Shown: positions 47,423 through 59,379 of the stretch, one piece after another
How positions within the stretch are numbered: the stretch's first letter is position 1
Layout: every line of letters starts with the position of its first letter
Assembly: GCF_910592395.1 (NCBI RefSeq)
Contig: NC_088325.1
Span: forward strand, 6,849,501 to 6,913,500
DNA: 64,000 nt
Direction of reading: 5' to 3'
From: Lineus longissimus
Lineage: Eukaryota > Nemertea > Pilidiophora > Heteronemertea > Lineidae
Position numbers and translations under genes: made by a program
The notes under the pieces: model-generated
What the model was told of the DNA's origin: nothing
Seen by the model: the letters and a program-made list of their open reading frames with translations, nothing else
Database searches by the model: none

Positions 47423-47692
47423 TTCCACCCCTGACCCCGGCCGTCAAAAATCCATCACCGATCAAAGTTGGAGACACTGCAAAATTTACCTGCAATGCCG
47501 AAAATGAAAACGTCACGAAACCAGTCACGTACACGTGGACTAAAAATGGCACCACTGTGTCACCAGGGACAACTGAACCTGGTGCTCTGCTTTTTTTAAC
47601 CGTCAAGAAGGCTGATGAGGGAAAATATGTATGTGTTGCGAAAAATGATGCTGGCTCTAAGACAAGCACTGAAGTGGATTTCGTTGTATACT
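47423..47692 (+). CDS. Gene C: Ig domain exon, array copy 4
   Basis: Two amino-acid regions differ from the other copies: LLFLTVKKADEG in place of LLFSPVKKADEG, and TSTEVDFVVY in place of TSTEEDFVVY. The former is closer to the usual E-strand pattern of Ig domains. All core residues are present; phase 1-1. Confidence 0.9.
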
Positions 47693-48150
47693 GTGAGTAT
47701 GAGTCTTTATGCATTTCTGTATTGTTTAAGCAAACCCATAATTAAGAGATTTGTTTAGCGCTTAATCCAGTTGCTCAAAGCCCTTTATATTTTCACGCCA
47801 AGCTGCCTGTACATGTACATTTATGATTTAAGCATTTAGTAGGGCAGGTCCGACCTCCGCGCTCAGGACTGGCATTCATATTCGCCATCAATGCTAGCTA
47901 GGTACCCATTTACTCTCGAGTGGAAAGAAGAAATCTCACTGGGTCTTGTGCCTTCTCAAGTGCTCAAAGACGAAGAAAAAGTTCCTTTCCAGGGTCGAAC
48001 CCACGAGTTTATGAATATAGGCCTGAATATAAAGGCCGGCCACTTTCTCCATTTATTGGGTTCTGCATGTAAGAACGATAAAGATATAGGCTTACACGTT
48101 TCTTACTATGCCGCCCAGTTGCTGACTTCTCTCTCCTTTCTTGATTTCAG

Positions 48151-48420
48151 TTCCACCCCTGACCCCGGCCGTCAAAAATCCATCACCGATCAAAGTTGGA
48201 GACACTGCAAAATTTACCTGCAATGCCGAAAATGAAAACGTCACGAAACCAGTCACGTACACGTGGACTAAAAATGGCACCACTGTGTCACCAGGGACAA
48301 CTGAACCTGGTGCTCTGCTTTTTTCACCCGTCAAGAAGGCTGATGAGGGAAAATATGTATGTGTTGCGAAAAATGATGCTGGCTCTAAGACAAGCACTGA
48401 AGAGGATTTCGTTGTATACT
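48151..48420 (+). CDS. Gene C: Ig domain exon, array copy 5
   Basis: Protein like copies 2 and 3. The donor (ATACT|GTGAGT) is kept, but the intron diverges from the array within about 10 bp after it, marking the array's downstream edge. Joins in phase to 48987, making a Tyr codon across the junction. Confidence 0.9.
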
Positions 48421-48599
48421 GTGAGTATGATTCATTGTCGTTTCTGTTTTTGTTTAAGCAAACCCATAATCAAGAGATTTGTGTAGCACTTAATACAGTT
48501 GCTCAAAGCGCTGTACATTATATCGCCCAGTATCGGCCCGTACATTCATGATTTAAGCTTTTATCTACTCTCTGGGAGTTTGACTGGTCCGACCTGCCG

Positions 48600-48775
48600 C
48601 TATTTACAGCGCTCAGGACTGGCATTCATATTTCGCCACCTATGCTTGCTAGGTACCAATTTACTTCTGGGTGGTGAGAAGCAGGGTTATATGCCTTCTT
48701 AATGACACAAAGACGAAAAAAGTCGAACCCACGACCTTATAAATATGAGCCTGGCACTCCAACCACCATGTAACT
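48600..48775 (-). repeat. tRNA-derived SINE remnant
   Basis: The reverse strand reads GTGGTTGGAGTGCCAGGCTC (A-box region), then TAAGGTCGTGGGTTCGAC (B box), then a body with GGTGGCGAAATATGAATGCC. Homologous, more altered copies lie in every intron of the 728-bp array. Confidence 0.5.
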
Positions 48776-48986
48776 GATCTCTCCTCAACTTGACGGCTTG
48801 AACAGAGAGATTCTCGGCAAACGATCAACAGGGTTTACACAGGAGAAGAAAGAATTCACAGAGGTCTCAACAAAAGGCTGAAAAGTAGGAAACCTAACAC
48901 TTTTCATCAGTTTACAAAATCTTCCCCGTATGCATCGCACTGTGCATTATGCATAATGGCCACTGAAACTCCCTTTTCACCCATAG

Positions 48987-49289
48987 ACTCTCCTAGAATA
49001 GACCCAGAGGCCAAAATGAAGTATGACGTGGAAGGAGAGATAGGCAAGGAGGCATCATTCGAACTTTTCATAATCGCCAAACCGACTCCGGCAACAACTG
49101 GTTACATTTGGTCCAAAGCTGACTTTAAACTTTCAAACTCATCGTCCAAATATGAAATTACATCCGGGTCGACGTCGAGCAAGTTGTCAATCAAAAACGT
49201 CACATCCTCCGATTATGATAACTATACGTGTTCTGTGCAAACGAGCGGATTTCAAGCGATGGTTTTCAAATTTAAGCTCCTCAAACCAG
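48987..49289 (+). CDS. Gene C: gene-A-type Ig exon lacking the first Cys
   Basis: A 303-nt phase 1-1 exon (CACCCATAG acceptor, CCAG|GTAAGT donor), closely related to 160-465 in both exon and upstream intron. It keeps core Trp (YIWSKAD) and SSDYDNYTC but has ASFELFIIA where the B-strand cysteine is expected, the same loss as in gene A, so the trait is older than the duplication. The clean donor here is stronger than the GTTAGT of gene A. It lies last before the 13.3 kb insertion. Confidence 0.88.
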
Positions 49290-49619
49290 GTAAGTTGTAT
49301 CATCTGTGTTAGTGTTTCCACGAAGAGGGGTGTACTTCAATAGCCATCTTAAGAGTAAATTCTAAAAGGCATTGGTCACAGAATATTAGTATGTTTACAC
49401 TACGAACACCAACTCTCGTTTTTCTCTCGGAAAACTCTCGAAATCTGCATCGGTCACGAAATCTCTCGTAAATCACTCGTAAAGTGCAGGGATTCCTAAT
49501 CGGATTACACGCTCAGTGGCGATGCCTCTCGAAAAGTCTCGAGTTCTTGAATTCCGAGACCTTTCGTCAGTTTTTCGATACCTTTCGACAGTATAATCTA
49601 TTAAACGGTTATTTTCATG

Positions 49620-51779
49620 TTGGTTTGCAGGGGGCGCGACAAGCCCGACCATTATGATTAGCGTGCTCAATATTCATGATAGTTGTCAGTTCCACAATGA
49701 AACATAGGAGGCGGATAAGAATGCCGTTGCTTATATTTTGTAAAAAGTCAACTATGCGGCCAGAGGCAATTCATTTATTGAGTGTCCCTTCCCGGGCAGG
49801 CTCTTCCCCTATCATAATTATGTTGATGACAACCGATGCGTTTATTTAACGCGTTGGCCTTTGATGATTCCAAATAAGCATCAAGAAATAAACATTAACC
49901 TCATTAAGTGTGTTATAAAAAAAAAATTATTTTAGGATTTTACCCGATCCGCAATGCATGGTATGAGTGCGTCCATATGACACCGTTGAAGGTCGCTATC
50001 AGTGTGAATCGAGTTTAGCCAAGTTCGTATCAGACCGATTCCTCGCGTCAGTGTATTGTACACTTTTTTCCGCGCTTCACGTTCGCAAGGCGGAGATAGA
50101 CTGGCGCTTCGACATAGCGTTTTGTATTAGTAGCGCTGTGCTTCAGAAAATAACAGTAAAAACGTCAGTCTGTCATTACTGCAGCATCAGAACAGACAAA
50201 ATCTTAAAACCACCGGATGCCATCACCTTTTTATACATATGTAAATTAAACCGCAGTATCAATAAATGGTTTATGATATTTGCTGCTCGGGTGGTGCATT
50301 AGCAACAAAACGGCAAAATAGCTGTCTATCACATTATCATTTAGCCATTACTGTCAAAGACCCTTATTCGTCGGTGATTATCTCGCAATATATCACATCG
50401 GATTATCACACCAAACTACTAATTTCTTTTTTGGATCATTCAACATAATAAGACTTATACGAACAACACTGAATGACCACAACTTCCTGATGTCAGGTAA
50501 TCCTTTAATGTGTGTCTATAGAAATGTTTCTTTTGAGCTAAAAATACATTCGTCCCTCAATCAAAACAGGTTTTCTTTTTTATTTGACCAACAATAAACT
50601 TGCAAGGGTTACATACACCTTACTTTCCACTTTTTCTTTTAGCAAAATATGAACTTTCGAGGATCTAAGTTCCCGTAAGTGGATGCTTAAGCCAGTGAAA
50701 CATCATTCCTGTGTTTGTCCCCACTATATTTTTATGTTTCCATACAAAAGACAACTAGAAGAAAAACCATGAGGGGAAAACAGAAAATGTGCCAATCTGT
50801 GTTTCAGCGTTTCCAAACAGCGAGGTTCGCGAACATATGACGCAAGAGCCAATTAATTGCTTTTTTACATAGATATTCCAAAGGGAAACATAAAATCTGG
50901 TGTTTTCTCCACCACATAGGACATTGAGATGTAGTAGGGTCAAATAATGGTGGGAAAGTTTGGAAAGGTTGGCGTGTCTTCGGAAGGTGGACCAGCGTGA
51001 AATTTAAGAGCCGTAGAGCACTGACAAAACTGAAGTTAAGAGTCGCCCGCATACACTGCTCTACAAGTAGGAAGAACAGTCTAATGGCCACATTCGTTCT
51101 TTATGCTGGGGGCCGGGAGGGGGGGGGGCACGACTTGGAAAAAGCGCAATTGATCGGATCATTTTTCAATAACACTGTAATCGGTCAATGTGTAACAGAA
51201 GTGATGATAGACATGTGATGGGCTCCTGTCAAATGGTAACCCAAATGAATGTTGTCAAAATCAGTAACCTTGGCATATCAACTCTCTGATCTCGGATTAC
51301 CTTTTTTTGATACGCACTGTATAACTTCCCATCTTACTTGATGTTTACCGTTCATTGTAATGAGGCAACAATCGCCGTCACCGAGCGCAATGCTCAATCC
51401 GCGTTCATTAATTTGTCATGCATCAGCAGTCGCTCTGCTCTGTGATGAGTCTTTAGCGATCTCTTGAGTTTGTCTGTCGTATGAAGAATTTAGTGGTGTG
51501 TTTTTTCCACAAGACACTTGTCTTAAACCAAACTAATTCTCACCAAAGTCAACCCACTGCAAAGAACAATGATACCGAACTGGGTGACATGAATAGATTC
51601 AAAATAACCTCCCGGGGAACAATAGTAACTAATTACAAAAATTCGAGACTGTGTGTGCCACTAGTAGTCACATCATAAATCGACCTTAAAATATTTATGA
51701 CTGTTTACAACATGACGGGCGCGTCCCCTTTGTCTTTACCTGTTGAGTTGCTGGACATGTGTGAGGCAAGGATTATGTT
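49620..51779. other. CACTA-like element interior, no gene seen
   Basis: Short frames only, without domains. A G-run lies at 51120-51128. Confidence 0.4.
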
Positions 51780-53060
51780 TGATTGTTTCTAGAGACACAG
51801 CCACATCTTTTTGGGAATAAAGTGAATTGCAATTCCTGGAGAGACATTCACTAGCCTGTTCTTCCTTGTCTGTTTAGGTGTGACACTTACATGACTAATG
51901 GGAGACTGTCGCAGCCTAACGCGGGCCTTAAAGTCAGATATGATTGTTCCTACTAGTAGAGAAAGACACATCCCGTCTTTCCATGTATTTTGAGATGTTA
52001 CAATAATAAGAGACTATCGCAGCATAACGATGACCTAAAGAGTTGGAATAAATTGCAGATCGTTCCTAGAGAGACACGTACCGTCTTTCCAAGTCAGTTA
52101 AGGTGTAACAGTAGGTGACTATCATATAATAACGCAGGCCATACGGTGCAGGACTAATCGCTGATTTTTCCTGAAAATATAGTCACATCACCGTCTAACC
52201 GTGTATTTTAAAATATGACACTAATGCAAGATGTCGCAGCATATCGCACGCCTAAATGTAGTGGAATATAGTTGAATGATTCTGTCATGTCCGTGGACAG
52301 ACAGTCAGACCCGGTCGTCGTTCCATGCTTGTTGAGATGTGACACTTATAATAGGCTGTCGCATTATAGCACAGGTCAAAATGCGTGAGAATATCCATGT
52401 TGGCTGAGATGTGAGAATAATAGGAGACTTCTCAGCATATCGCAGGTCTAATTGGTAATCATAGTTGTTGATTGTTTATGTGAAGACAAACACTTTCATT
52501 CCCATTCTGTGGAGACCGAGACCAGAGTGCCAAAGCATAACGTGGAGTATGGGACTATCACATCTTGTTTTTCATATTTGATTTATGGTGTTGTGACACT
52601 GAAACAAGATTATCATTACAGTCACAGCTTTAACGTAGGAACCGCGTAGTTAAAACAATTTTTGATTGTCCCAGGGAAACAGTCACATCCATCCGTGGCC
52701 TGTTGAGTAAATACTTACATGTGACAGTCACAACATGACGCATGCGGAAATTTGTCCTGTTATACAGTCACAAACCGGGGAGACTATCAAAAGGACAGAG
52801 TATATATGTTGGGATGGCCATGGATCAGCAGTTACGCTGTGTCTTGCCATCCTTGCTGAGTTGTGACACGGACACTGGCATAGTACAGTTAAAGCGTAAG
52901 ACAGGTTGAATGAATGCTGGAGATTATTGCTGATAGTTTCTGCGACACGGTCATATATACCTCTAGCTTTGTTGTCTTTTGAGCTGAGGTGCTGACATGA
53001 CTGACAGGAGACAGTCACAGCATAGAGTATGACCAATATTAGTACACCCCAGAATAATTC
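51780..53060. repeat. Diverged tandem repeat, about 105-140 bp units
   Basis: About nine to ten degenerate units share the order: TGTTGAGATGTGACAC, AATAGGAGACTGTCGCAGCATA, ACGCAGGCCTAAA, GATTGTTCCTAGAGAGACAC, then AGTCACATC and TTTCCATG. Anchors are near 51880, 51995, 52105, 52205, 52330, 52405, 52700, 52855 and 52985. Old minisatellite inside the CACTA-like element; non-coding. Confidence 0.6.
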
Positions 53061-56000
53061 ATTAGCACATTACTTTCCTGCTGCAAGGCGAGGCAGTCGT
53101 CAGGATCCCTAATTAGTTTACAAAACATTGACGTTCAACATGCTGTAAATGTAGGTAAATACTAGTATCTTGTCATGTTCATGGAAATTGTATCTAAAGG
53201 ACTTCCAAGACATGAACAATGGATTCTATCATATTAACACACCAGGCTGGGTAGGAAACATCTGGTAATATCAGTATAACAAAAGTAACTGTTGACATAA
53301 TATTATGATGTCAGTTGATATGTCGCTGTTATTGATACCGTTCTGATGAGTCTAAACAACATTTCTAGACCTTATTCAACTTTAACATATTGACATCAAT
53401 AAAATGATGTCATGATAGGCGGGCTCTGTCAAATTAGTCAGAATGAATTTGTGGTTGGTTAGACTATACCATGCAGAGAACTCATAGTGTTCAATATCTA
53501 TTTAGTTTTTCATGGAGGGGGGGGGGAGGGGCGACACCCACCCGTGGCCGTGTTGAAAGGAGTGACTTAGCTTTATGCATTTCAAATATAATGAAAAGAC
53601 AGTATCTTAAAGTCTAGCTGAATATAACTATGTACATTATTGTTCTTTTTTGAGTGGTTTTGCAGTTGTCTGAACTCGGCCTACGAGCAATAGTTTTTCA
53701 ACAATTTATTTTATAAAACCAAAACGGTACTTCGCTCTAGCAGAAACGAGTAATCGTGAAGGTCGCGTTCAAAAATGTGACATCAAATCCGGTAGTAGCT
53801 TAAATTAAATTAAAGTGTATTGGATATCAACACGATTAGTTTTAGGAACATTATCCTTAGGATAATCGACTTTCATACTCGGCCATAAAGCGTTTAAACT
53901 CAACAAAAACAAATATCTCAAAAACTACTGTTCCTATCGAAAAATGGCAAGAAACGTTGTCAGCCATCAATAATTGCAACAATGTGTGATTGTTTTTCAA
54001 CCTACAGCCCTAAATGCGAAACTAGCTTAACGTTTCGAATATTCAAGATCATTCACATTATCAAAGTCACCTTTTCGTCGTTTCGATCCAACTCTTCAGC
54101 TGGGACCTGCTCATGACATGCACACAGTCTACTACGTTTGTGTTAGCCACTCATGCATTATTGTCAAACTTGAATTGACTGCCTCTGGCAGAGAGAACTT
54201 TTCTATCAGAAAGAAGAATTGGCGGTTCTTGGGAAGCAGCCGACAACTTTGTTATGCTGCCCTAAAATCACCGTTGGTTCATGCATGAAGCTATGCTATA
54301 AACCTGGTCCTGTAGTACAGTGAAAAAAAATTCCCTGAGGCTGCTTCTTTCAAAACGTCTCTGATAGATGACTGTCTGACTCACATACTTGAGCATTGTT
54401 CGATAAACTAGCCTCGGGCTTTTGCCCGGACTGACTGACCATGTTGCATCACTATTAAGTAAACATTCAAAATAAATTAGGTGCAATTATCCACCTTTGG
54501 TTATGTTGGTGTAAGACCAATGGAATGGTCTGATAATGTTGCGTTTTAGTAGAGAAATGCAGATGATATTTTGGGTATATTGCAGCACATTTTCATAGAG
54601 CCCCATGTTTCAAGATAATTTTAGGAAGATTTGTTCATGAAATACTTCGTATGGAGTGTAGTGCTGCTGTAAGAAATGCAACTTTCTGTTATGACATTTC
54701 TTAGAAATTCGAAGACCAGGCAAACAAGTACATGTAGTCAATTAATTCTAACTTGGTGTACGGGCCTAAAGGAGAGATTATTCAATATCGAGATTTTCAC
54801 GTGATTTTTACTTTGTCAGATTGTTGCCATTATAAATGACTATACCTATATATCAAATATTCTTTCGTCATCTTTTGATGCCAGCCAACTGGCAAAGTTA
54901 AAATGTAACGAACAACATCATTTCAATATGTTTTTGATCTCATATTCGCCTAAGTGGACAAACGTTTTGAACGAATGAGTGTTAGAAAAAGGTCTTAGAA
55001 GAAAAGGGCAAGTTATCAAAATAGCGCAAGGAAATGTGGGTTTTTTTTAATTATCATATTTTCATGATATTTCTAAACTGACCTTTTTATTTGGACAGTT
55101 TATTGATCGTTTAAAATTACTGCACACGCAATTGTTAACGCTTCCATGCCAACGTTATGTCGCTTATTCATGTACTTATGCTTTATATATTTTATATGAC
55201 TGAAGATATAAGGCAAGTAGAAAGCGGACATGGAGTTTCGTGCCAACCATCTATTAGTTTCAAATATAAACCAGAAAATGTCCAAGCCACCACAAAAACA
55301 TTTCGTGCTCTGAACGTTCCAACGTTAAATACGGGAAGTGTCCTGAAGACTTTAAGTTGGAATATTTTTTGGGCTTCAAAGTTTTTGACTATATCTAAAC
55401 CGAACACGTTTTCTCTTATCAACGAACAAACTGCAGAATTGCAAATTCCTATAGAGCCCATGGAATGTTTTTCTTAGCGTTTTGTTGGATTGTAAAGCAT
55501 TCACTTGGTTTTGAAAGGGCCATCAAAGTCACACTATGAGAAAGATTTACAACATATTTGTCAAAGTAACTGGGGAGTAATTAGGGACACCATTCCAAAG
55601 AAGGGATGTGGGCCGTTTATTGAGAATATTCGAATGGTTCATTTCGTATTTCTCTGACTAGGGTAACATGGCCGATACAAAAATGTCCAAAACTGAAAAT
55701 CATGACTTTGAAATGAAAAAAAAGTCCCAACTTTAAAGGACGAATGACATTTTAAAGGGCATTATTACCAAGCTGTAGGCTGCCTAGTCAATTTCCACTC
55801 TGATGTAGCAGCCAGTTATGTCAATCCTGCGTGCAGCGATAATTTTTGCGCGGGTCGATGCATTTAAAACGCGCTGCGCGATGGCGAGAACCTTCACTGT
55901 GAAGTTACTGTGAAGGCACTGTTTGTGGTGGTTTCAATTCTTTTATCGAATTCGCTATATTATTATACCAGACTTTTATGATAATCCAAGGACTTTTATT

Positions 56001-57180
56001 TGCAATTTTACAACAAATTATTTTGCGTCAATCTTCTCTCAAGTTTTACTTACTCGTAAACTAAGCAGTTAAAAAGCCGTTACAATTTCCCAGCAGACCA
56101 ACTTTATTAAAAGGTGGAGATGATGCTCAAATATTTCCAAATCTGCGATCAATTAAAAATTTTGCGATAAAAGCAAGATCACTGTCCACACACTGACCAC
56201 CACATTTCTATTTGCTCATGTGTTAGCGACAATACTACGCTGCAGTAATATATATTGCCTAGCAGAAATCGAGGAGTCAATGTAAAGTCTTTATATAGTT
56301 GGTCCGCTCTGAGGGGTCCTAATGAATCCATCTTGTCAGGGCCAACTTTTTGTTGACCCAAGGGCTTATCTGAAAACAGGTCTTGGGGCAAACCATGCTT
56401 TGTCAACAAATTACCTTTTGCTTTGTGGTTATATATGACGATTGTCAGATTAATTTTGTTCCATTTTTGGTTGTCGAGCAAGGGATTAGCCTCCGGTTGG
56501 CCATATAATGTGTTGGTCATAACAAATCAGTATGAACAAAGTCAATTCTGCTTGTATTTTAAAGAAAGGATTGCACAACGAGACGCTCGTGTGGTAGCAC
56601 TTACGAGTAATCCTAGTAAGCATGGTAATCAGCGACGGCAAGTGGCTCGTTGCGCATCACCTCAACACTGTGACACAAATTTAAAAACGGCCGCCCAGCA
56701 GCCGGACAAATCATCTATAGCGTGATCAACGTTTTTTTCCACAATTATGCGCACAAAATGTCCATATTATTAGCAGGAATGGCAGGGCTCGCGAGGCATA
56801 TCGCAAAAGTTACTGCCAGTCATGCCAATGGCAGATGAAGATTGTAAGCTTGTAAGCAACAGTGGGATGAATATTGTTTCCACTCGTTGGAATATTATTA
56901 TTTTGCAGAGCGCCGCGAATATGCCCAAAAATGAATTGTCTTTTTTAATCATCAATAGAAATCCATGGTGCAGATAGTGCATGTTACTTCATAGGTAACA
57001 CTCTCAGGGTAGGATGGCGGACTATTTTTCTATCAAGACGCACGATCTTCAAAATATCAGTGAGATATTAAACGCGCAAAAAAGGGTCCGACATGTCCGA
57101 AGGAGGTGTGATGTCATAAAAATAAATGTGCGTGTTGAGGTGTTTAAAGTCTGCGCAATGCAGTTCGCGTTTACAATAAT
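53061..57180. other. CACTA-like element interior, no gene seen
   Basis: AT-rich, with a G-run at 53517-53529. Open frames of 60-113 codons overlap on both strands without domain signal. No transposase remnant recognised. Confidence 0.4.
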
Positions 57181-57459
57181 AGGGTGTTTTTGCAACCTCA
57201 CGCGAAACGCCTACGTGAACGCCTATGTTCACGCACGTAGGCGTTCACGTAGGTTCTGTTTATTTGTTTTCACACTAGCGCTCGTGTACGTGTACGTGTA
57301 CGTTTACGTGAAAGTTGAACGCTATGCTCTTTTGTGGGGAATAGGCATTCATGTTAAACATCTTACGCAATTAAGGCGTGCACTCTTTGATAACGATGCT
57401 CGGACCCAAGGAGAAATTGCACATTCATGTATTATACATGACATACTGGTAGCAAGAAA

Positions 57460-59017
57460 ATGGCTGTGTATAACATGCCGATAGAAAACGTGCTGCAACT
57501 TGCCGTTGTGCTTGAGGACGACGGGCTACTTTTGGCAGCAGCTGAGAACAAGAAGTCGAGATCAACCTACAACTCGGAAACCCTGCTGTTTGACCTGGAA
57601 AACCAAACAGACGGAGAAAACAAGGCAATGTTTCGGTTTTCCAAGGAAGAGATCTTTAGACTTGCCGAAGCTCTTAGAGTTCCAGACAAGATAGTACTCC
57701 GCAATCGTGGAGTAACGAATGTAAGTCGGTACTTTCATGCCTATTTTCCGACACTGTTCTTAGACAAACATACACTCAGTTGGCTGTTAAACATGACACA
57801 CATTCAGGAATGAGAGCGGCAAAGCCATCAGTGGAGCAATGCCGTTTTTTGTAGTCTGTTTTCACTTAAAGAGTATCATTACTGAATGACCACTAACAAA
57901 GCTATCATAGGGACAGGGACATCGAAAAGGTCGGAATGGCTTCTAACCAATTATTTGCTTTTTTAGGGTGTTGAAGCTACATGTGTTCTTCTGAGGCGGC
58001 TGGCTTATCGAAACCGTCTGTGTGACCTGGAGGGGGTGTTCGGAAGGCCTGCAAGTACACTATCGCTGATTTTTACTTACATGGTATGTTTTGATGTTGC
58101 AAACTTGTTAGTCTAACAGATGCTTCCTATATACATAATATAAGACACCTCGTGGCCGATATAAAAGAGACTGACACGAGAGCACGTACAACACCAGGTC
58201 AACCTTTTTCATTCTTAGTGTATGTATTTAGCATGACCGACGGATTTTACACTGTATGGGCCATACAACCCCAAGCCGCGTTAAAAATATCTAAAACTTG
58301 TCCGGTGTTTTATTTTCAGGTTGACCACTTGTGCACAACATTCGGTCATCTCCTGTCGAACCTCAACCAGCCTTGGCTTGATGCACAGCACATCCAGACA
58401 TATGCGGAGGCGGTGGAGGCGAAGGGTGCTCCACTTAGTCATTGCTGGGGATTCCTGGATGGAACCGTCCGTCCCATCTGTCGGCCGGTACAGTTTCAGA
58501 GAGTGTGCTACAACGGCCATAAGAGAGTTCATGCACTCAAATTTCAATCGATCATGCTGCCCAATGGACTGATTGGCAATTTGTTTGGGCCAGTTGAAGG
58601 AAGAAGACATGATTGTGCCTTGCTCCGACTGAGCGGGCTTTTGCCGCAGTTGCAGGCCTTGGATTTTACCGATCAGGACGGAAATCCATACTACTTGTAT
58701 GGCGACACAGCCTACCCTATTCGGCGCTGCCTGATAAAGCCGTTCAAGGGAGCGAATTTGACGGAGGAACAAGTTGAATTCAACAGAGGCATGTCGAGCG
58801 TTAGGGAATGTGTAGAGTGGGGGTTCGGGAACATAGTGCAAGAATTTGCTTTTTTAGATTTTAAAAAAACCTAAAGGTCTTTTTGCAGCCGGTCGCAAAC
58901 ATGTATTTGGTTGGAGCGCTCCTGACAAACTGCGACACCTGTTTTTATGGCAACACCACATCCATGTTCTTCCAGTGTAATCCACCGTCACTCGAGGAGT
59001 ATTTGCGACCGGTGTGA
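57460..59017 (+). pseudogene. Harbinger transposase 2 (DDE_Tnp_4), one frameshift
   Basis: Exons 57460-57720, 57967-58083 and 58320-59017 (donors AAT|GTAAGT and ATG|GTATGT; acceptors TTTTTAG and TTTTCAG; all phase 0) give about 358 residues if read through one frameshift. Catalytic residues: D173 in GFLDGTVRPICRP, D255 in YGDTAYPIRRC and E292 in RECVEWGFGN. The block VANMYLVGALLTNCDTCFYG followed by NTTSMFF..PPSLEEYL is the C-terminal signature of this lineage. Frame is lost by one base in the A-run 58863-58869 just after AFLDFKK. The last three codons and stop come from an inserted MITE. N-terminal helices (FRFSKEEIFRLAEALRVP) look like the usual DNA-contact region. Confidence 0.85.
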
Positions 59018-59168
59018 TAGAATCAAATGCCCTCCCTTTCCTGATGCCCGCCTGTATTGTTCGTCTTCGGATTAAGGGTCTTGGCCTCTCTGGAGGCCTA
59101 TTGAGTGGTGCCGTGTTCTATTGTTGAGGGCATTTAATATCAGGGGGCATCTGATTCTATTACACCGG
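59009..59168. mobile_element. CCGGTGT-ended MITE, 160 bp, at the transposase stop
   Basis: Ends CCGGTGTGATAGAATCAAAT and the inverse of CCGGTGTAATAGAATCAGAT; inside is a CCTCTCTGGAGGCC hairpin. Its first bases supply the final Pro-Val codons and TGA stop of transposase 2, so the original C-terminus has been replaced. TIR start resembles that of the element at 43919-44748. Confidence 0.65.
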
Positions 59169-59379
59169 CTCCACTTCTACATGTACATTGTAATGTGAAT
59201 TGTCAAGAATACTTTAACACCAGAATGCTGCTGGAAGCCATTGGATTTGTAAATATATATTATATGTAAAATACATGTAAGCCCTTAAAAAAGAATAAAA
59301 AATCAATGAACGTTGTTAGTTGCAAGCATGTAATTTCATTTCATTCTACATGTACATGAAATTGTATAGATCTCTTGAG

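Larger units (their letters stand above)
45113..48427 (+). repeat. Five-fold 728-bp tandem array with one Ig exon per unit
   Basis: Exons at 45239, 45967, 46695, 47423 and 48151 are spaced by exactly 728 bp each (270-bp exon plus 458-bp intron), without any length change. The complete units differ by only a handful of single bases that I could find. Homology enters at about 45113 and fades after about 48427, where a diverged old copy of the intron follows to about 48790. Each intron carries the same degraded tRNA-SINE (minus-strand B-box GGTTCGACCC), so the SINE predates amplification. This is a very recent expansion, a strongly homogenised array, or an assembly effect. Confidence 0.92.

Noticed and set aside
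45707-48235. 114-codon plus-strand frames spanning intron and exon of each 728-bp unit
   Set aside because: They run through the SINE-bearing intron and out of the Ig frame; by-products of the repeat.
45180-48397. Repeated 101-116-codon antisense frames over the Ig array
   Set aside because: They recur only because the array recurs; the plus-strand exons have splice sites and the Ig core, these have neither.
57014-57484. 156-codon frame over the left end of Harbinger 2
   Set aside because: It reads across the terminal inverted repeats, is low in complexity (VYVYVYV) and lies upstream of the real transposase start.
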